Positions 1 to 8,335 of a DNA stretch of 64,000 bases are shown here, one piece after another. The notes under the pieces are model-generated. The model did no database searches. It saw only the letters and a program-made list of their open reading frames with translations, and had not been told where the DNA came from. Position 1 is the stretch's first letter. Each line of letters opens with the position of its first letter. Source of the DNA: Sphingobacterium populi (lineage in GTDB: Bacteria > Bacteroidota > Bacteroidia > Sphingobacteriales > Sphingobacteriaceae); contig NZ_LQXS01000002.1 of the NCBI RefSeq assembly GCF_001586775.1, positions 682,001 to 746,000 on the forward strand. Reading direction: 5' to 3'. The translations under genes and the position numbers were made by a program.

Positions 1-90
1 CGTTCCGACAACCTGGCAAACATCAAGTGTGGGGTTTGTAAGACAATAACTTGGAAGGACAAAGATTATCATTGTCACAAAAAGTAGTGA
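1..90 (+). CDS. C-terminal fragment of an unidentified protein (enters from the left edge)
   Basis: Frame 1 is open from the window edge to a TAG at 88-90, giving 29 residues. The tail has a CxxC pair followed about 14 residues later by an HCH cluster, so it could end in a zinc-binding knuckle. The length is too short to name a family, and a chance open frame cannot be excluded. Confidence 0.3.
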
Positions 91-282
91 TAATACTTTT
101 ATTGAATCATTATTTGGCATAAAGTTAACAAACTGATGTACACAAATTGTTAGTCAGTCTAAACTACATAAATCTATTCATATTTACGCTGACAAGAGGG
201 ATATTGATATTATTCGTTTTTTGAGACAGATTTGAAAAGGACAGATGAACCAACCTATTTGACTATTGCACAAAAAAAAGCG

Positions 283-356
283 CGCATATTTGACTGAGTC
301 GATTTGCAAGTCTAAGTTTTGATTCAGATACTTACGATAGGAGATACTATTTTCAT
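283..356 (-). pseudogene. Decayed 5' end of a serine recombinase (resolvase/invertase family)
   Basis: Read on the minus strand from ATG at 356, the sequence starts M-K-I and then, after indels and stops, gives N-Q-N-L-D-L-Q-I-D-S. This matches the resolvase N-terminal block (K-D-Q-N-L-x-x-Q-I-D). The fragment at 13536-13704 is better preserved and shares both this start and the upstream DNA in inverted orientation. Only about 25 codons remain recognisable. The identification rests mainly on alignment with the other copy. Confidence 0.5.
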
Positions 357-476
357 AAAAACGTTTGATATACTAATTTATGAAGCATAGAATTGTGAAA
401 CAACATTTTGAGACAGTACATTATATGGTATATCGACTATTGATGAATCTATTCTTTTTGTCGCAAAAAACGACCA
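347..476 (-). repeat. Inverted repeat, left copy (recombinase upstream region)
   Basis: This matches the reverse complement of 13416-13545. Positions 347-391 match with about 40 of 45 bases, 392-411 with 19 of 20, and the distal block at 446-474 is again highly similar. The unit contains two opposed boxes, TTTTGAGACA and TGTCGCAAAA, about 45 bp apart. It lies immediately upstream of the decayed recombinase start, so it may be the recombinase's own site or promoter. Confidence 0.7.
459..474 (+). repeat. Dispersed 16-bp motif, copy 1 (TGTCGCAAAAAACGAC)
   Basis: This is a variant of the TGTCTCACAAAACGAA motif that recurs only between genes in this window. This copy sits inside the left inverted repeat. 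Confidence 0.55.
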
Positions 477-733
477 TTTTGTTAATAGAAAAATAACCTT
501 CGAAACCGAGATCCTACTAGCAGGCTTAACATAGTAATAGGCCTTTACAATTTTTTAATTGTCCATAGACCTGAATCTTTATAAAAGTCTGTTTGTAAGG
601 TGGGTTTGTCTTTTAAACAGCATGAATTAAAGTGTTGGAGCAGTTTTTGGGGACATATTGTTAATCACGTAATTGATTAATTCTGCTTTAAGATCTGTTG
701 GATCTTAAAATTTGCTATCTATTACTGGATAGT

Positions 734-3268
734 ATGAAATCTAATTCGATGAAGAAAGAAACACTGGATGCTGGTAAGTATGTTATTGTAAAAGGGGCAC
801 GTACCCATAATTTAAAAAACATAGATATAAGAATTCCAAGAAATGTAATGGTTGTATTTACGGGCGTATCAGGCTCTGGAAAATCTTCGCTAGCCTTCGG
901 AACTTTATATGCAGAAGCGCAAAGACGGTATTTAGAGTCCATATCGCCTTATGCTAGAAGACTGATCAATCAAATGGCAGTACCGCAGGTGGAACAGATT
1001 GATGGATTGCCTCCAGCCATAGCGCTACAGCAAAATCGCGGCGGTGGAAACATTAGATCGTCTGTGGGAAGCTTAACTACCTTATCGAGTCTACTAAGGC
1101 TATTGTACTCCAGAGGCGGAGATTATCCCGAAGGACAGCAAATAATCTATGCCGATGGATTTTCATCTAACAATCCTGCTGGAGCTTGCCCTTACTGTCA
1201 AGGTATTGGTAGGATATTCGATGTATCTGAAAAGCTCATGGTTCCCGACGACTCACTTACTATACGAGAGAAGGCGATCGCCGCATGGCCAAATGGTTGG
1301 AATGGTAAAAATCAAAGAGAGATATTAACAAGCCTAGGCTATGATGTAGATGTACCGTGGAAAGAATTGCCCGAAGAAACTAGGCGATGGATTTTATATA
1401 CAGATGATCAGCCCGAAGCTCCAGTGTATAGAAATATGGATCGCTTTCAGGTAAAAGAAGCTATCGCAAAGAATTTGAGGCCGAATTATGTTGGCACATT
1501 TACCAGCGTGAAAAGACATTTGCTGCACACATTGAAAAATTCACCAAGTGCAGCTATGAAAAAGAGGGCAGAAGCGTTCATGATGAACACGGAATGTCCT
1601 AAGTGTAATGGTAAAAAACTCAAAAGCGAGTCTTTATCGGTAACATTTGATGGTCTTGATATTGTAGAAATGTCTAGACTATCTATAAAAAAGTTAAATG
1701 CGATTTTTTTAAAATATACTAAGGTTGAAGATTCCAACCCCGCAAGTAGGAATGACGATACCGTGGTGAGGAGAATTGCAGAGGATGTCATATCCAGACT
1801 GGAGATCATTATAGATCTTGGGCTAGGGCATTTGACTTTAGAGCGAAGTACACCCACATTATCGGCAGGAGAGCTTCAGCGCATACGCTTAGCCACGCAG
1901 GTTAGATCCAATTTATTTGGAGTTACTTATGTACTCGATGAACCTTCTGCAGGACTACATCCATCCGATACGCAAGCTCTCTTACGAGCGTTGGATCGGT
2001 TGAAGTCGGCAGGCAATTCCGTGTTTGTTGTAGAGCATGAGGTGGATGTTATACGTCATGCGCAGTGGATTGTCGACGTTGGACCTTTAGCTGGTGAACA
2101 GGGCGGCAATATCGTTTATAGCGGATTACCAGATGGCATCAGAAATGTAGAAGCATCGGTAACCGGGAAGTATTTATATCGTGAATCAGCTTTAAAACAG
2201 GAAACTAGGGCACCAAGAGGTTGGATAAAATTATCTAACATCAAAAAAAATAACCTCACCGGTCTAAATGCTCAATTTCCATTAGGAGTGTTCGTTAGTG
2301 TGACCGGAGTTTCAGGGTCAGGCAAGAGCACCTTAGTAAGTCATGCACTGACCCAGTTGGTGTCGGATTTTCTTGGTACTTCTTCGATAAAGGATGATTC
2401 AGAGGCAGAGTCAGATGATTTATTGAACACCGAACCTACAGATAGTGCATCTGGACAATTAGAGGTCATCGATGGAAAGGTAAGCAGATTGATCATTGTA
2501 GATCAAAAACCGATTGGACGTACGCCAAGATCTAACTTAGCAACCTATACCGGTCTGTTCGATCATATACGATCTTTGTTCGCTAATACTGCGGTAGCAA
2601 AACAGAAAAAGTATCCGGCAGCTCAATTTTCATTTAACGTGCCAGGCGGCAGATGCGAGAATTGTAAAGGAGAGGGGTCAGTGATGGTCGAGATGCTATT
2701 TTTACCCAGTGTCTATTCTCCCTGCCCAGTATGTAATGGATTAAGATACAGACAGGAGATTTTGGATATCAAGTACAATCGCAAAAATATAGCCCAAGTG
2801 CTATCAATGACGGTAGATGAGGCCTTTAATTTTTTCTCGGATATATCAACATTGTCAAGCTCGCTGGATACCATAAGAAAAGTGGGGCTGGGATACCTGA
2901 GGCTGGGTCAACCAGCTACCGAACTTTCAGGAGGTGAAGCACAGCGGCTAAAACTCTCGACAGAATTGCAACGAGTAGGTAAACGAGATACTTTATATGT
3001 CTTAGACGAACCAACCACTGGGTTACATCCTGCAGACGTGGAGAAACTTCTGCTGCAACTGAATAAATTAGTAGATGCTGGAAATACTGTTATCTCTATC
3101 GAGCACGATATGGAAGTATTGGCTCAAAGTGACTGGATAATTGATATCGGTCCTGGCGCAGGTCCAGATGGTGGTAAAATAGTTGCAGAAGGAAAGCCTA
3201 CTGAAATAATAGATGTGGAAGACAGTATAACTAGTTACTACATGAGGAAGAGTTTGGATATATCATAG
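734..3268 (+). CDS. uvrA: Class II UvrA-like excinuclease ABC ATPase
   Basis: UvrA proteins are dimeric ABC ATPases that recognise DNA damage. Numbering here starts at an upstream in-frame TTG at 698. There are two ABC cassettes: Walker A G-V-S-G-S-G-K-S at 56-63 and again at 537-544, with signatures L-S-A-G-E (389) and L-S-G-G-E (743). Each half also has a CxxC-based zinc module (C164/C167 with C300/C303, and C653/C656 with C676/C679). At about 844 residues it is some 100 shorter than canonical UvrA, consistent with the class II (UvrA2/DrrC-like) proteins that lack the UvrB-binding insertion and are often linked to drug tolerance. ATG 734 is preferred over the TTG at 698; ATG 749 is also possible. 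A separate housekeeping uvrA would be expected elsewhere. Confidence 0.9.
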   Translation: MKSNSMKKETLDAGKYVIVKGARTHNLKNIDIRIPRNVMVVFTGVSGSGKSSLAFGTLYAEAQRRYLESISPYARRLINQMAVPQVEQIDGLPPAIALQQNRGGGNIRSSVGSLTTLSSLLRLLYSRGGDYPEGQQIIYADGFSSNNPAGACPYCQGIGRIFDVSEKLMVPDDSLTIREKAIAAWPNGWNGKNQREILTSLGYDVDVPWKELPEETRRWILYTDDQPEAPVYRNMDRFQVKEAIAKNLRPNYVGTFTSVKRHLLHTLKNSPSAAMKKRAEAFMMNTECPKCNGKKLKSESLSVTFDGLDIVEMSRLSIKKLNAIFLKYTKVEDSNPASRNDDTVVRRIAEDVISRLEIIIDLGLGHLTLERSTPTLSAGELQRIRLATQVRSNLFGVTYVLDEPSAGLHPSDTQALLRALDRLKSAGNSVFVVEHEVDVIRHAQWIVDVGPLAGEQGGNIVYSGLPDGIRNVEASVTGKYLYRESALKQETRAPRGWIKLSNIKKNNLTGLNAQFPLGVFVSVTGVSGSGKSTLVSHALTQLVSDFLGTSSIKDDSEAESDDLLNTEPTDSASGQLEVIDGKVSRLIIVDQKPIGRTPRSNLATYTGLFDHIRSLFANTAVAKQKKYPAAQFSFNVPGGRCENCKGEGSVMVEMLFLPSVYSPCPVCNGLRYRQEILDIKYNRKNIAQVLSMTVDEAFNFFSDISTLSSSLDTIRKVGLGYLRLGQPATELSGGEAQRLKLSTELQRVGKRDTLYVLDEPTTGLHPADVEKLLLQLNKLVDAGNTVISIEHDMEVLAQSDWIIDIGPGAGPDGGKIVAEGKPTEIIDVEDSITSYYMRKSLDIS

Positions 3269-3555
3269 CGTTTGACCTCATTTACTCCAACTATAGACTA
3301 TATTGCTCAGCGATCATTTTGGATTGATGGAAGCTTTTAAATGATTGGTTATTTAAGAACCATAGGCATTTTTTTATAGATAGATTCTTGAGGTTATTTC
3401 ACGGTTTAAAAACAAAAACCTTAATAACATTTAGTCAAAAGACTCATTATTTTGCAGAAATTAAAAACACAATACTATTTTTTAAAACCATGTTTCGCAT
3501 CCATTGTTGTTCGAGTAATCTCATGGTACAAACACCAGCATTAGTTTGATTTTTT

Positions 3556-4368
3556 ATGAGCATACAATTAGAGCCCATTGCATTACAAGACCTGAGTCAA
3601 GTCTCTGTACTTCAGCCGGATGGTTGGGAAGCCATATCTGACAATTTTATTCAGCATATCAACAACGATTATACACACCCTATTAAGGCTTCTTTCGATA
3701 CGAAGATCGTAGGGTTGGGTAATTTAGTGATGTTGAGGGGGTCTGCCTGGATCACTCACGTGATCGTACAACCAGATTATCAGGGTGAGGGTATTGGCAG
3801 CAGAATCGTGGATGAGCTTATTAATATGGCCGAGCGAGCCAACATTCCATCTATTGCGCTCATGGCTTCCGAAATGGGTGAACCAATCTATAGAAAAGCA
3901 GGATTTCGTGCGGTGAGCGAGTACATAGAGTTTTCACAAGGTAAAACTCTGACTCCTGTGGACAAGTTAAACGACGACATTTTATCTTACTCGCCGGAAT
4001 ACAAAAACCAGATTTTAGATTTAGATCAACGAATTACTGGAGAAGATAGAGAGTATCTGCTATTGCCGTTCCTTGAACAGGCCATGGTCTACGTGAATAA
4101 TGATATCGTAGAAGGTTATCACTTACCATTTCTTGGAGAGGGGCCAGTCTACGCGGTCAATGAAAAAGCTGGACACGCGCTTATGGAATTGCACTATGTT
4201 TTCAAAGAGAAAGTAGTGGTTCCCTCAGAGAGCACTTCGGCCATTGCCTACTTGGAGCAACAAGGATTTCAGCGCGTAGGAATAAATGGCAAGCGCATGG
4301 TGTGGGGACGGGATTTGGAATGGCATCCGGAAAATATCTACAGCCGAATTAACGGAGCGTTCGGCTAA
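3556..4368 (+). CDS. GNAT-family N-acetyltransferase, two-domain
   Basis: GNAT enzymes transfer an acetyl group from acetyl-CoA to an amine. The N-terminal half has the acetyl-CoA pyrophosphate-binding motif A, V-Q-P-D-Y-Q-G-E-G-I-G (71-81), the Q-x-x-G-x-G/A pattern. The C-terminal half (about 135-265) looks like the degenerate second acetyltransferase-like lobe found in some 270-280 residue GNATs. The start is the only ATG before the conserved region. The substrate cannot be told. It stands alone, 287 bp after uvrA, in what looks like a resistance/defence island. Confidence 0.85.
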   Translation: MSIQLEPIALQDLSQVSVLQPDGWEAISDNFIQHINNDYTHPIKASFDTKIVGLGNLVMLRGSAWITHVIVQPDYQGEGIGSRIVDELINMAERANIPSIALMASEMGEPIYRKAGFRAVSEYIEFSQGKTLTPVDKLNDDILSYSPEYKNQILDLDQRITGEDREYLLLPFLEQAMVYVNNDIVEGYHLPFLGEGPVYAVNEKAGHALMELHYVFKEKVVVPSESTSAIAYLEQQGFQRVGINGKRMVWGRDLEWHPENIYSRINGAFG

Positions 4369-4390
4369 TCTTACCGTTCGATTAAACTTT

Positions 4391-4695
4391 GCCAAATCAT
4401 TTCAAAACATTGGGGTCATATCCGAAACTGTTTCAAAAGAACACTTGAAGAGTATATTTATTAAAAGAAACTGTTTAGAATTTCAATAATTCATGGAGGG
4501 GTGACCGCGGTTTGTGAGCGATCATTGTCAAAATTGATATGCTATGTTTTTTTCGCGCTCCCAATTCTTTTTAATTGCCTAATGTGGATATTACATCTTT
4601 CCGCTAAAAGTTCTTAAGTCCAGCCATTACATTTACATATGTCCCGAATCCCTCCTCCTAATTGTTTTAAATATTGCAGATCCCGCTGGGATCAT
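4391..4695 (-). repeat. Degenerate copy of the HTH-regulator segment at 33745-34055
   Basis: The similarity covers the regulator gene and about 80 bp of its 3' flank. For example, GTTTAGAATTTCAATAATTC here matches GCTTAGAATTTTAATAATTC near 33824. The shared flank shows that a DNA segment was duplicated or inserted twice, rather than two genes converging. Confidence 0.75.
4475..4695 (-). pseudogene. Decayed XRE-type HTH regulator
   Basis: The minus strand aligns base for base with the intact 76-residue HTH gene at 33825-34055, including the end of the frame and the segment encoding N-G-W-T. It carries a two-base deletion about 90 bases before the end, several in-frame stops and a scrambled first few codons, so no HTH protein can be made. 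Its would-be ATG overlaps the TGA of the upstream small gene (ATGA at 4692-4695). The pair was therefore probably a translationally coupled two-gene unit, a layout seen for toxin-antitoxin or small-protein/repressor pairs. Confidence 0.75.
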
Positions 4696-4861
4696 ATTTC
4701 GAGTACAAAATCGATGTCTAATGATGATTGAAGAAACTTTTTAAAAAGAGACTCACCGAAAAGCTCACCTTGTTTTTTTGCTGCAAATGCTTTTGTACAA
4801 AAATAGGAATGAAAACTCCAAACCAATCATTTTTCTTAATATATTCTTCACGTAAATTCAT
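4692..4861 (-). pseudogene. Small (about 56-residue) gene broken by a one-base deletion
   Basis: From ATG 4861 the frame reads about 22 sensible residues (M-N-L-R-E-E-Y-I-K-K...F-I-P-I-F-V). A protein-like sequence then continues in the next frame (T-K-A-F-A-A-K-K-Q-G-E-L-F-G-E-S-L-F-K-K) to a TGA at 4692. Restoring one base gives a clean 56-residue protein. The family was not recognised. It overlaps the following decayed HTH gene by four bases. The copy next to the intact HTH gene (34057-34326) shows no similarity to it. Confidence 0.5.
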
Positions 4862-5153
4862 CACAATAAGAAATATATTATATATTAGTACATGTTACTA
4901 ACCAAATAACGACAAAGCATATTAAAAATTAGTAGGATTATAATACTTTAATTTTGTTGTGATAAAATTCAATTTTCTGCTACTAAAAAATAGAGTAAAC
5001 GGCAAGAATAGATTTATAAACAGATGAATAATAATAGTATCGCTTAGTGAAAAGTAATATAAATTGCTTGGACTGTGTACAGTAATTCATAGCATTTAAT
5101 TAAATATCCAGAATAACTAAGAATCTAACCACTTATTAGTGTAATATAAAAAA
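4862..5153. other. AT-rich intergenic DNA upstream of the SIR2-like gene
   Basis: This stretch is markedly AT-rich with no open frame of note. It presumably contains the SIR2-like gene promoter, but no clear Bacteroidota promoter element could be assigned. Confidence 0.4.
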
Positions 5154-6305
5154 ATGGGAAAAACGGTTTATATTCTCGGAGCAGGGTTTTCAATGGAGTT
5201 TGGCGCGCCTTCTCAAGCAAACCTTTTAAAAGCGATTTACGATCTCAAGAATCACTCAAATTATTCTAAACTAAAGAAAAGAAAAGTAAATATGTGGATC
5301 GAAGAACTCGATAAATTCATTGTAACTTCGCTAAAAGTTTCAGAAGAAGAAAAAATACATTATCCATTAGAAGACATTTACACCCCAATTGATAAATCAA
5401 TTGTAGAGGGTTGCTCTTTTAAAGATTATGATATTTATAAGCTATTCACCCTCAGAAATACTCTCAACAACCTCGTAATGCTAGCCTTAAAAAATGAAAT
5501 CGATAAGGCTGTTGGAAAAGAAGCACTTTTAGAAAAATTCTCACAGTTTATAATTAACCAATGTAAATCGCGGCTCCTAAATGAAAGTGAAGATAGAGTT
5601 AGCATAATTACTACAAACTGGGATATTATCCTAGATAACAGCTTGCATAGAACAATAAATAAAGACCCTATCCCCAAGGGACATAAGTTTTCGGGAGTAC
5701 TAGATTATTGTTGCTACATAAGCTCTTTAGATGAAAGAGATCATAAAGTCAAGCCCGGTTTATATGCTATCGGTAAAGGGAGATATAATGTGAAATTGCT
5801 AAAATTGCATGGTTCTCTCAATTGGTCACAATGTCCAAAATGTTCGCGACTATACGTAAAGCTTTATCAGAGATTTAACGGGGCATATATTTTCAAAAAG
5901 TATTATTGTAGACATTGCGAAAAAAACTATAATCTAAATAAGTGTTACACAAATAAACTATTCACAAATTTAATCACTCCTACATTTCTTAAAAATTTAA
6001 ATAATATTCAAAATAAGCTAGTTTGGCAGAATGCAGGGATCGAACTATCTGAAGCAGAAAAGATAGTATTCGTAGGTTATTCGCTACCCCAAGCAGATTT
6101 TGAGTTTAAACAATTAATGTCTAGAATGCTAAGAAAAGATGTTAATATTGAAGTTTATCTAACAGCACAAGATAATTACTTAAAGCTTAATGGTGCAATT
6201 GATTATGGAAAAGCTGGCTATCGTTATAGAAACTTTTTTAGCGGGAGAAATATAAAAATGTATTTCGGTGGGACTCTAGAATTTATAAATAATTTGAGTT
6301 TGTAG
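5154..6305 (+). CDS. SIR2-like domain protein with zinc ribbon (candidate NAD-dependent defence protein)
   Basis: The N-terminus G-A-G-F-S (9-13) followed by F-G-A-P-S is the NAD-binding start of the SIR2 superfamily. T-T-N-W-D (153-157) and L-H-G-S-L-N-W (218-224) are the further SIR2-like motifs, the second carrying the catalytic-type His. A four-cysteine ribbon (C227/C230, C252/C255) and V-G-Y-S-L-P-Q-A-D near 307-315 complete the fold. Stand-alone SIR2-like proteins of this sort in bacterial accessory DNA often deplete NAD during phage infection. That role here is inferred from family and neighbourhood (ietAS, an IS, AT-rich flanks). Protein deacetylase function is the alternative. Confidence 0.75.
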   Translation: MGKTVYILGAGFSMEFGAPSQANLLKAIYDLKNHSNYSKLKKRKVNMWIEELDKFIVTSLKVSEEEKIHYPLEDIYTPIDKSIVEGCSFKDYDIYKLFTLRNTLNNLVMLALKNEIDKAVGKEALLEKFSQFIINQCKSRLLNESEDRVSIITTNWDIILDNSLHRTINKDPIPKGHKFSGVLDYCCYISSLDERDHKVKPGLYAIGKGRYNVKLLKLHGSLNWSQCPKCSRLYVKLYQRFNGAYIFKKYYCRHCEKNYNLNKCYTNKLFTNLITPTFLKNLNNIQNKLVWQNAGIELSEAEKIVFVGYSLPQADFEFKQLMSRMLRKDVNIEVYLTAQDNYLKLNGAIDYGKAGYRYRNFFSGRNIKMYFGGTLEFINNLSL

Positions 6306-6460
6306 ATTATACGATCGGTTAATAATGAAAAGATTTTTTTAAATTAAACCATTTGAATAGAAGTAACCATATGAGAATATATTCGAATGTTATGAAGTCT
6401 AGGTAGCATTACGTGTTTTTCAAACCAAATAGCAATATTAAGTTTAGTTTGTTAAAAACT

Positions 6461-6742
6461 ATGAAAAAGAGCAAATTTTCAGAGCATCAGATTGTCAATA
6501 TTCTTAAAGAATACGAATCCGGTAAAGCCACTAAAGATATCTGTCGGGAGCACGGCCTGTCAGCACCAACCATTTATCAATGGAAGCAGAAGTATGGAGG
6601 TATGGACGCGCAACACCTAAAAGAGCTAAAGGCACTGCAGGAAGAAAATTCACGACTGAGACGTATGTTTGCCGATTTAAGCCTTGATAACCGAATTCTA
6701 AAAGATAATATTGAAAAAAGCTTTAAAGCTTTGCGAACTTAA
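6461..6742 (+). CDS. IS3-family transposase OrfA
   Basis: This 93-residue protein has the IS3 OrfA layout. It has an N-terminal helix-turn-helix (F-S-E-H-Q-I-V-N-I-L-K-E, then Y-Q-W-K-Q-K-Y-G-G-M) that binds the IS ends, and a leucine-zipper-like C-terminus (L-K-E-L-K-A-L-Q-E-E-N-S-R-L-R-R). ATG 6461 is chosen because it matches the family N-terminus; the open frame reaches back to a GTG at 6413. In active elements OrfA is fused to OrfB by a -1 frameshift near its end, here about 6725-6742. Confidence 0.85.
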   Translation: MKKSKFSEHQIVNILKEYESGKATKDICREHGLSAPTIYQWKQKYGGMDAQHLKELKALQEENSRLRRMFADLSLDNRILKDNIEKSFKALRT

Positions 6743-7544
6743 AGAGATGGTGGGGTCTGTAGTGACTAAGTAAGGGATCAGTATCCATAGAGCTTGTAAA
6801 ATTGTCTGCATGAGCCGTAGTTTGTACTATTATAACCACGCGAAAGATGATGAGCAAGTGGTTGCTAAACTCATGGATCTAGCAGGCAACTATCCAACTA
6901 GAGGCAATGAAACCTATTATGGAAAAATTAGAGTTGAGGGTTTGGTGTGGAAAAGAAAACGGGTTCTAAAAGTCTACAGAGAGATCAATCTTAAGCTGCG
7001 TAGTAAGCGGAAAAGTCGAATTCCATCTAGAATTAATGATAAGCTAATAGTTCCGAAAAGAATTAAAAGGACTTGGTCAATCGATTTAATGAGTGATTCA
7101 TTTTCTAACGGCCGCAGTTTTCGAGTACCAAATGTGATGGATGATTATAACAGAGAGTCTCTGATAAATGAAGCTTTCTATTCGCTTCCGAGTGTTAGGT
7201 TGGTTCAGAAATTGAAAGAATTAATCTTTTCTAGGCCTAAGCCTAGGCGTATCAGAACCGATAATGGGCGAGAGTTTCTGTCTAAGGTTTTTGTTAATTT
7301 TTGTAATGAGAATGACATTGAGCTACAATATATACAACTTGGTAAGCCCTCACAGAATGCTTATATTGAGAGACTAAACCGGACGTTTAGAGAGGATGTG
7401 TTGGACGCTTACTTGTTTGGATCACTGCCAGAAGTCAATGCTATTTCTTACGAATGGCAGATTGATTACAACAGTAATTACCCTCACAAATCATTAAATG
7501 GATTAAGTCCGTGGTTATATATGAAGGAATCTTTGAAAACGTAA
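6735..7544 (+). pseudogene. IS3-family transposase OrfB, interrupted by a nonsense codon
   Basis: This is the rve/DDE integrase of the IS. The triad is visible: Asp in S-I-D-L-M, Asp in R-T-D-N-G-R-E-F, and Glu in A-Y-I-E-R-L-N. In the OrfB frame the conserved N-terminal block reads E-L-K-E-M-V-G-S-V-V-T-K, stop (TAA 6771-6773), G-I-S-I-H-R-A-C-K-I; a CAA to TAA change would explain the stop. Translation could still start at ATG 6810 to give 244 residues, but the OrfAB fusion would be cut. Confidence 0.7.
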
Positions 7545-7696
7545 AGAACGTTTTTATATTTATTCACTGTTTGAAAAAGGGTAAGGCTTCAGTATCAATG
7601 TATCTAGTAGAACCTTATTAATTTTGTTAGCAAATTATCTTAGGGCTATTTATTAATATTGTGCCATGAGAGATTCTAATATTTAAAACAAACAAC

Positions 7697-8335
7697 TTAT
7701 CTCTCAGTGCTAGATGGAAATTCAAGATCAAAAAGAATTTTAAATCGTTTAAGGATCATCAGTAAGGTGATGATGAATTCACAGATTAAAAATATTGAAA
7801 GAAAATGAGAAGCATAGAAATACGCGAAAGTTATACCATCTATGATTTTTGACTCAGGCAAAACTATATCAGAATCAAACTTAATGACCTGCGTTGACAT
7901 GGTACTTAAAATCGCTCCCGCAGACAAAACTACACTGAAGATCACTTGAGAAAATACTTCCCTGATAAGGGCAACTTTCTTCTTCGCTTTATCTATGTGG
8001 GCCACCGGATCTGACGGCAACGCATGCAGTTGTTCATTCTCTTTCCTTCCAAGATCAAAAAGCAGAACAAGTAAGCTTAATAGTAGACCAATAAATATTG
8101 ACAAGGAAGTAATGAGTATATTGATAATATCCTTATCAAAGCTTATGTTGAAAATGCCTATCAGAATACCGGAAAATAATCCAGGAATACCTAAAAAAAG
8201 AACAATGTCCGTAAATGGTATGACCTTCCTATGCTCGTTTACCAGAATATTGTTGTCATAGAACGAGTTTACATGCTCTGAAATTATCGGCCTGATATTG
8301 ACTCTGTTAAAAACTGATCTTAAAAACCGTTTCAT
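7697..8335 (-). CDS. Four-helix membrane protein of an uncharacterised two-gene operon
   Basis: The family was not recognised. The 212-residue protein has about four hydrophobic segments (roughly 42-64, 71-94, 129-148, 166-194) separated by a charged cytoplasmic-looking stretch (95-125), and a basic N-terminus. Its ATG overlaps the TGA of the preceding gene (ATGA at 8332-8335), so the two are translationally coupled. A cytosolic partner followed by a small multi-pass membrane protein, inside a cluster with SIR2 and ietAS genes, fits a sensor/membrane-effector defence pair. That is inference from layout only. Confidence 0.7.
   Translation of the reverse strand: MKRFLRSVFNRVNIRPIISEHVNSFYDNNILVNEHRKVIPFTDIVLFLGIPGLFSGILIGIFNISFDKDIINILITSLSIFIGLLLSLLVLLFDLGRKENEQLHALPSDPVAHIDKAKKKVALIREVFSQVIFSVVLSAGAILSTMSTQVIKFDSDIVLPESKIIDGITFAYFYASHFLSIFLICEFIITLLMILKRFKILFDLEFPSSTER

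Larger units (their letters stand above)
91..733. other. Intergenic region holding a decayed recombinase start and an inverted repeat
   Basis: There is no intact gene here. The stretch contains the remnant of a serine-recombinase start (283-356, minus strand), its conserved upstream repeat (347-476), and AT-rich DNA up to the uvrA start. No convincing terminator or promoter was found. Confidence 0.5.
6416..7578 (+). mobile_element. IS3-family insertion sequence, probably inactive
   Basis: Two genes in the usual orfA/orfB arrangement are enclosed by a possible 10-bp terminal inverted repeat: TTTTTCAAAC at 6416-6425 and GTTTGAAAAA at 7569-7578. No target duplication was recognised, so the ends are tentative. 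OrfB carries an in-frame stop, suggesting an old, immobile copy. Confidence 0.65.
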
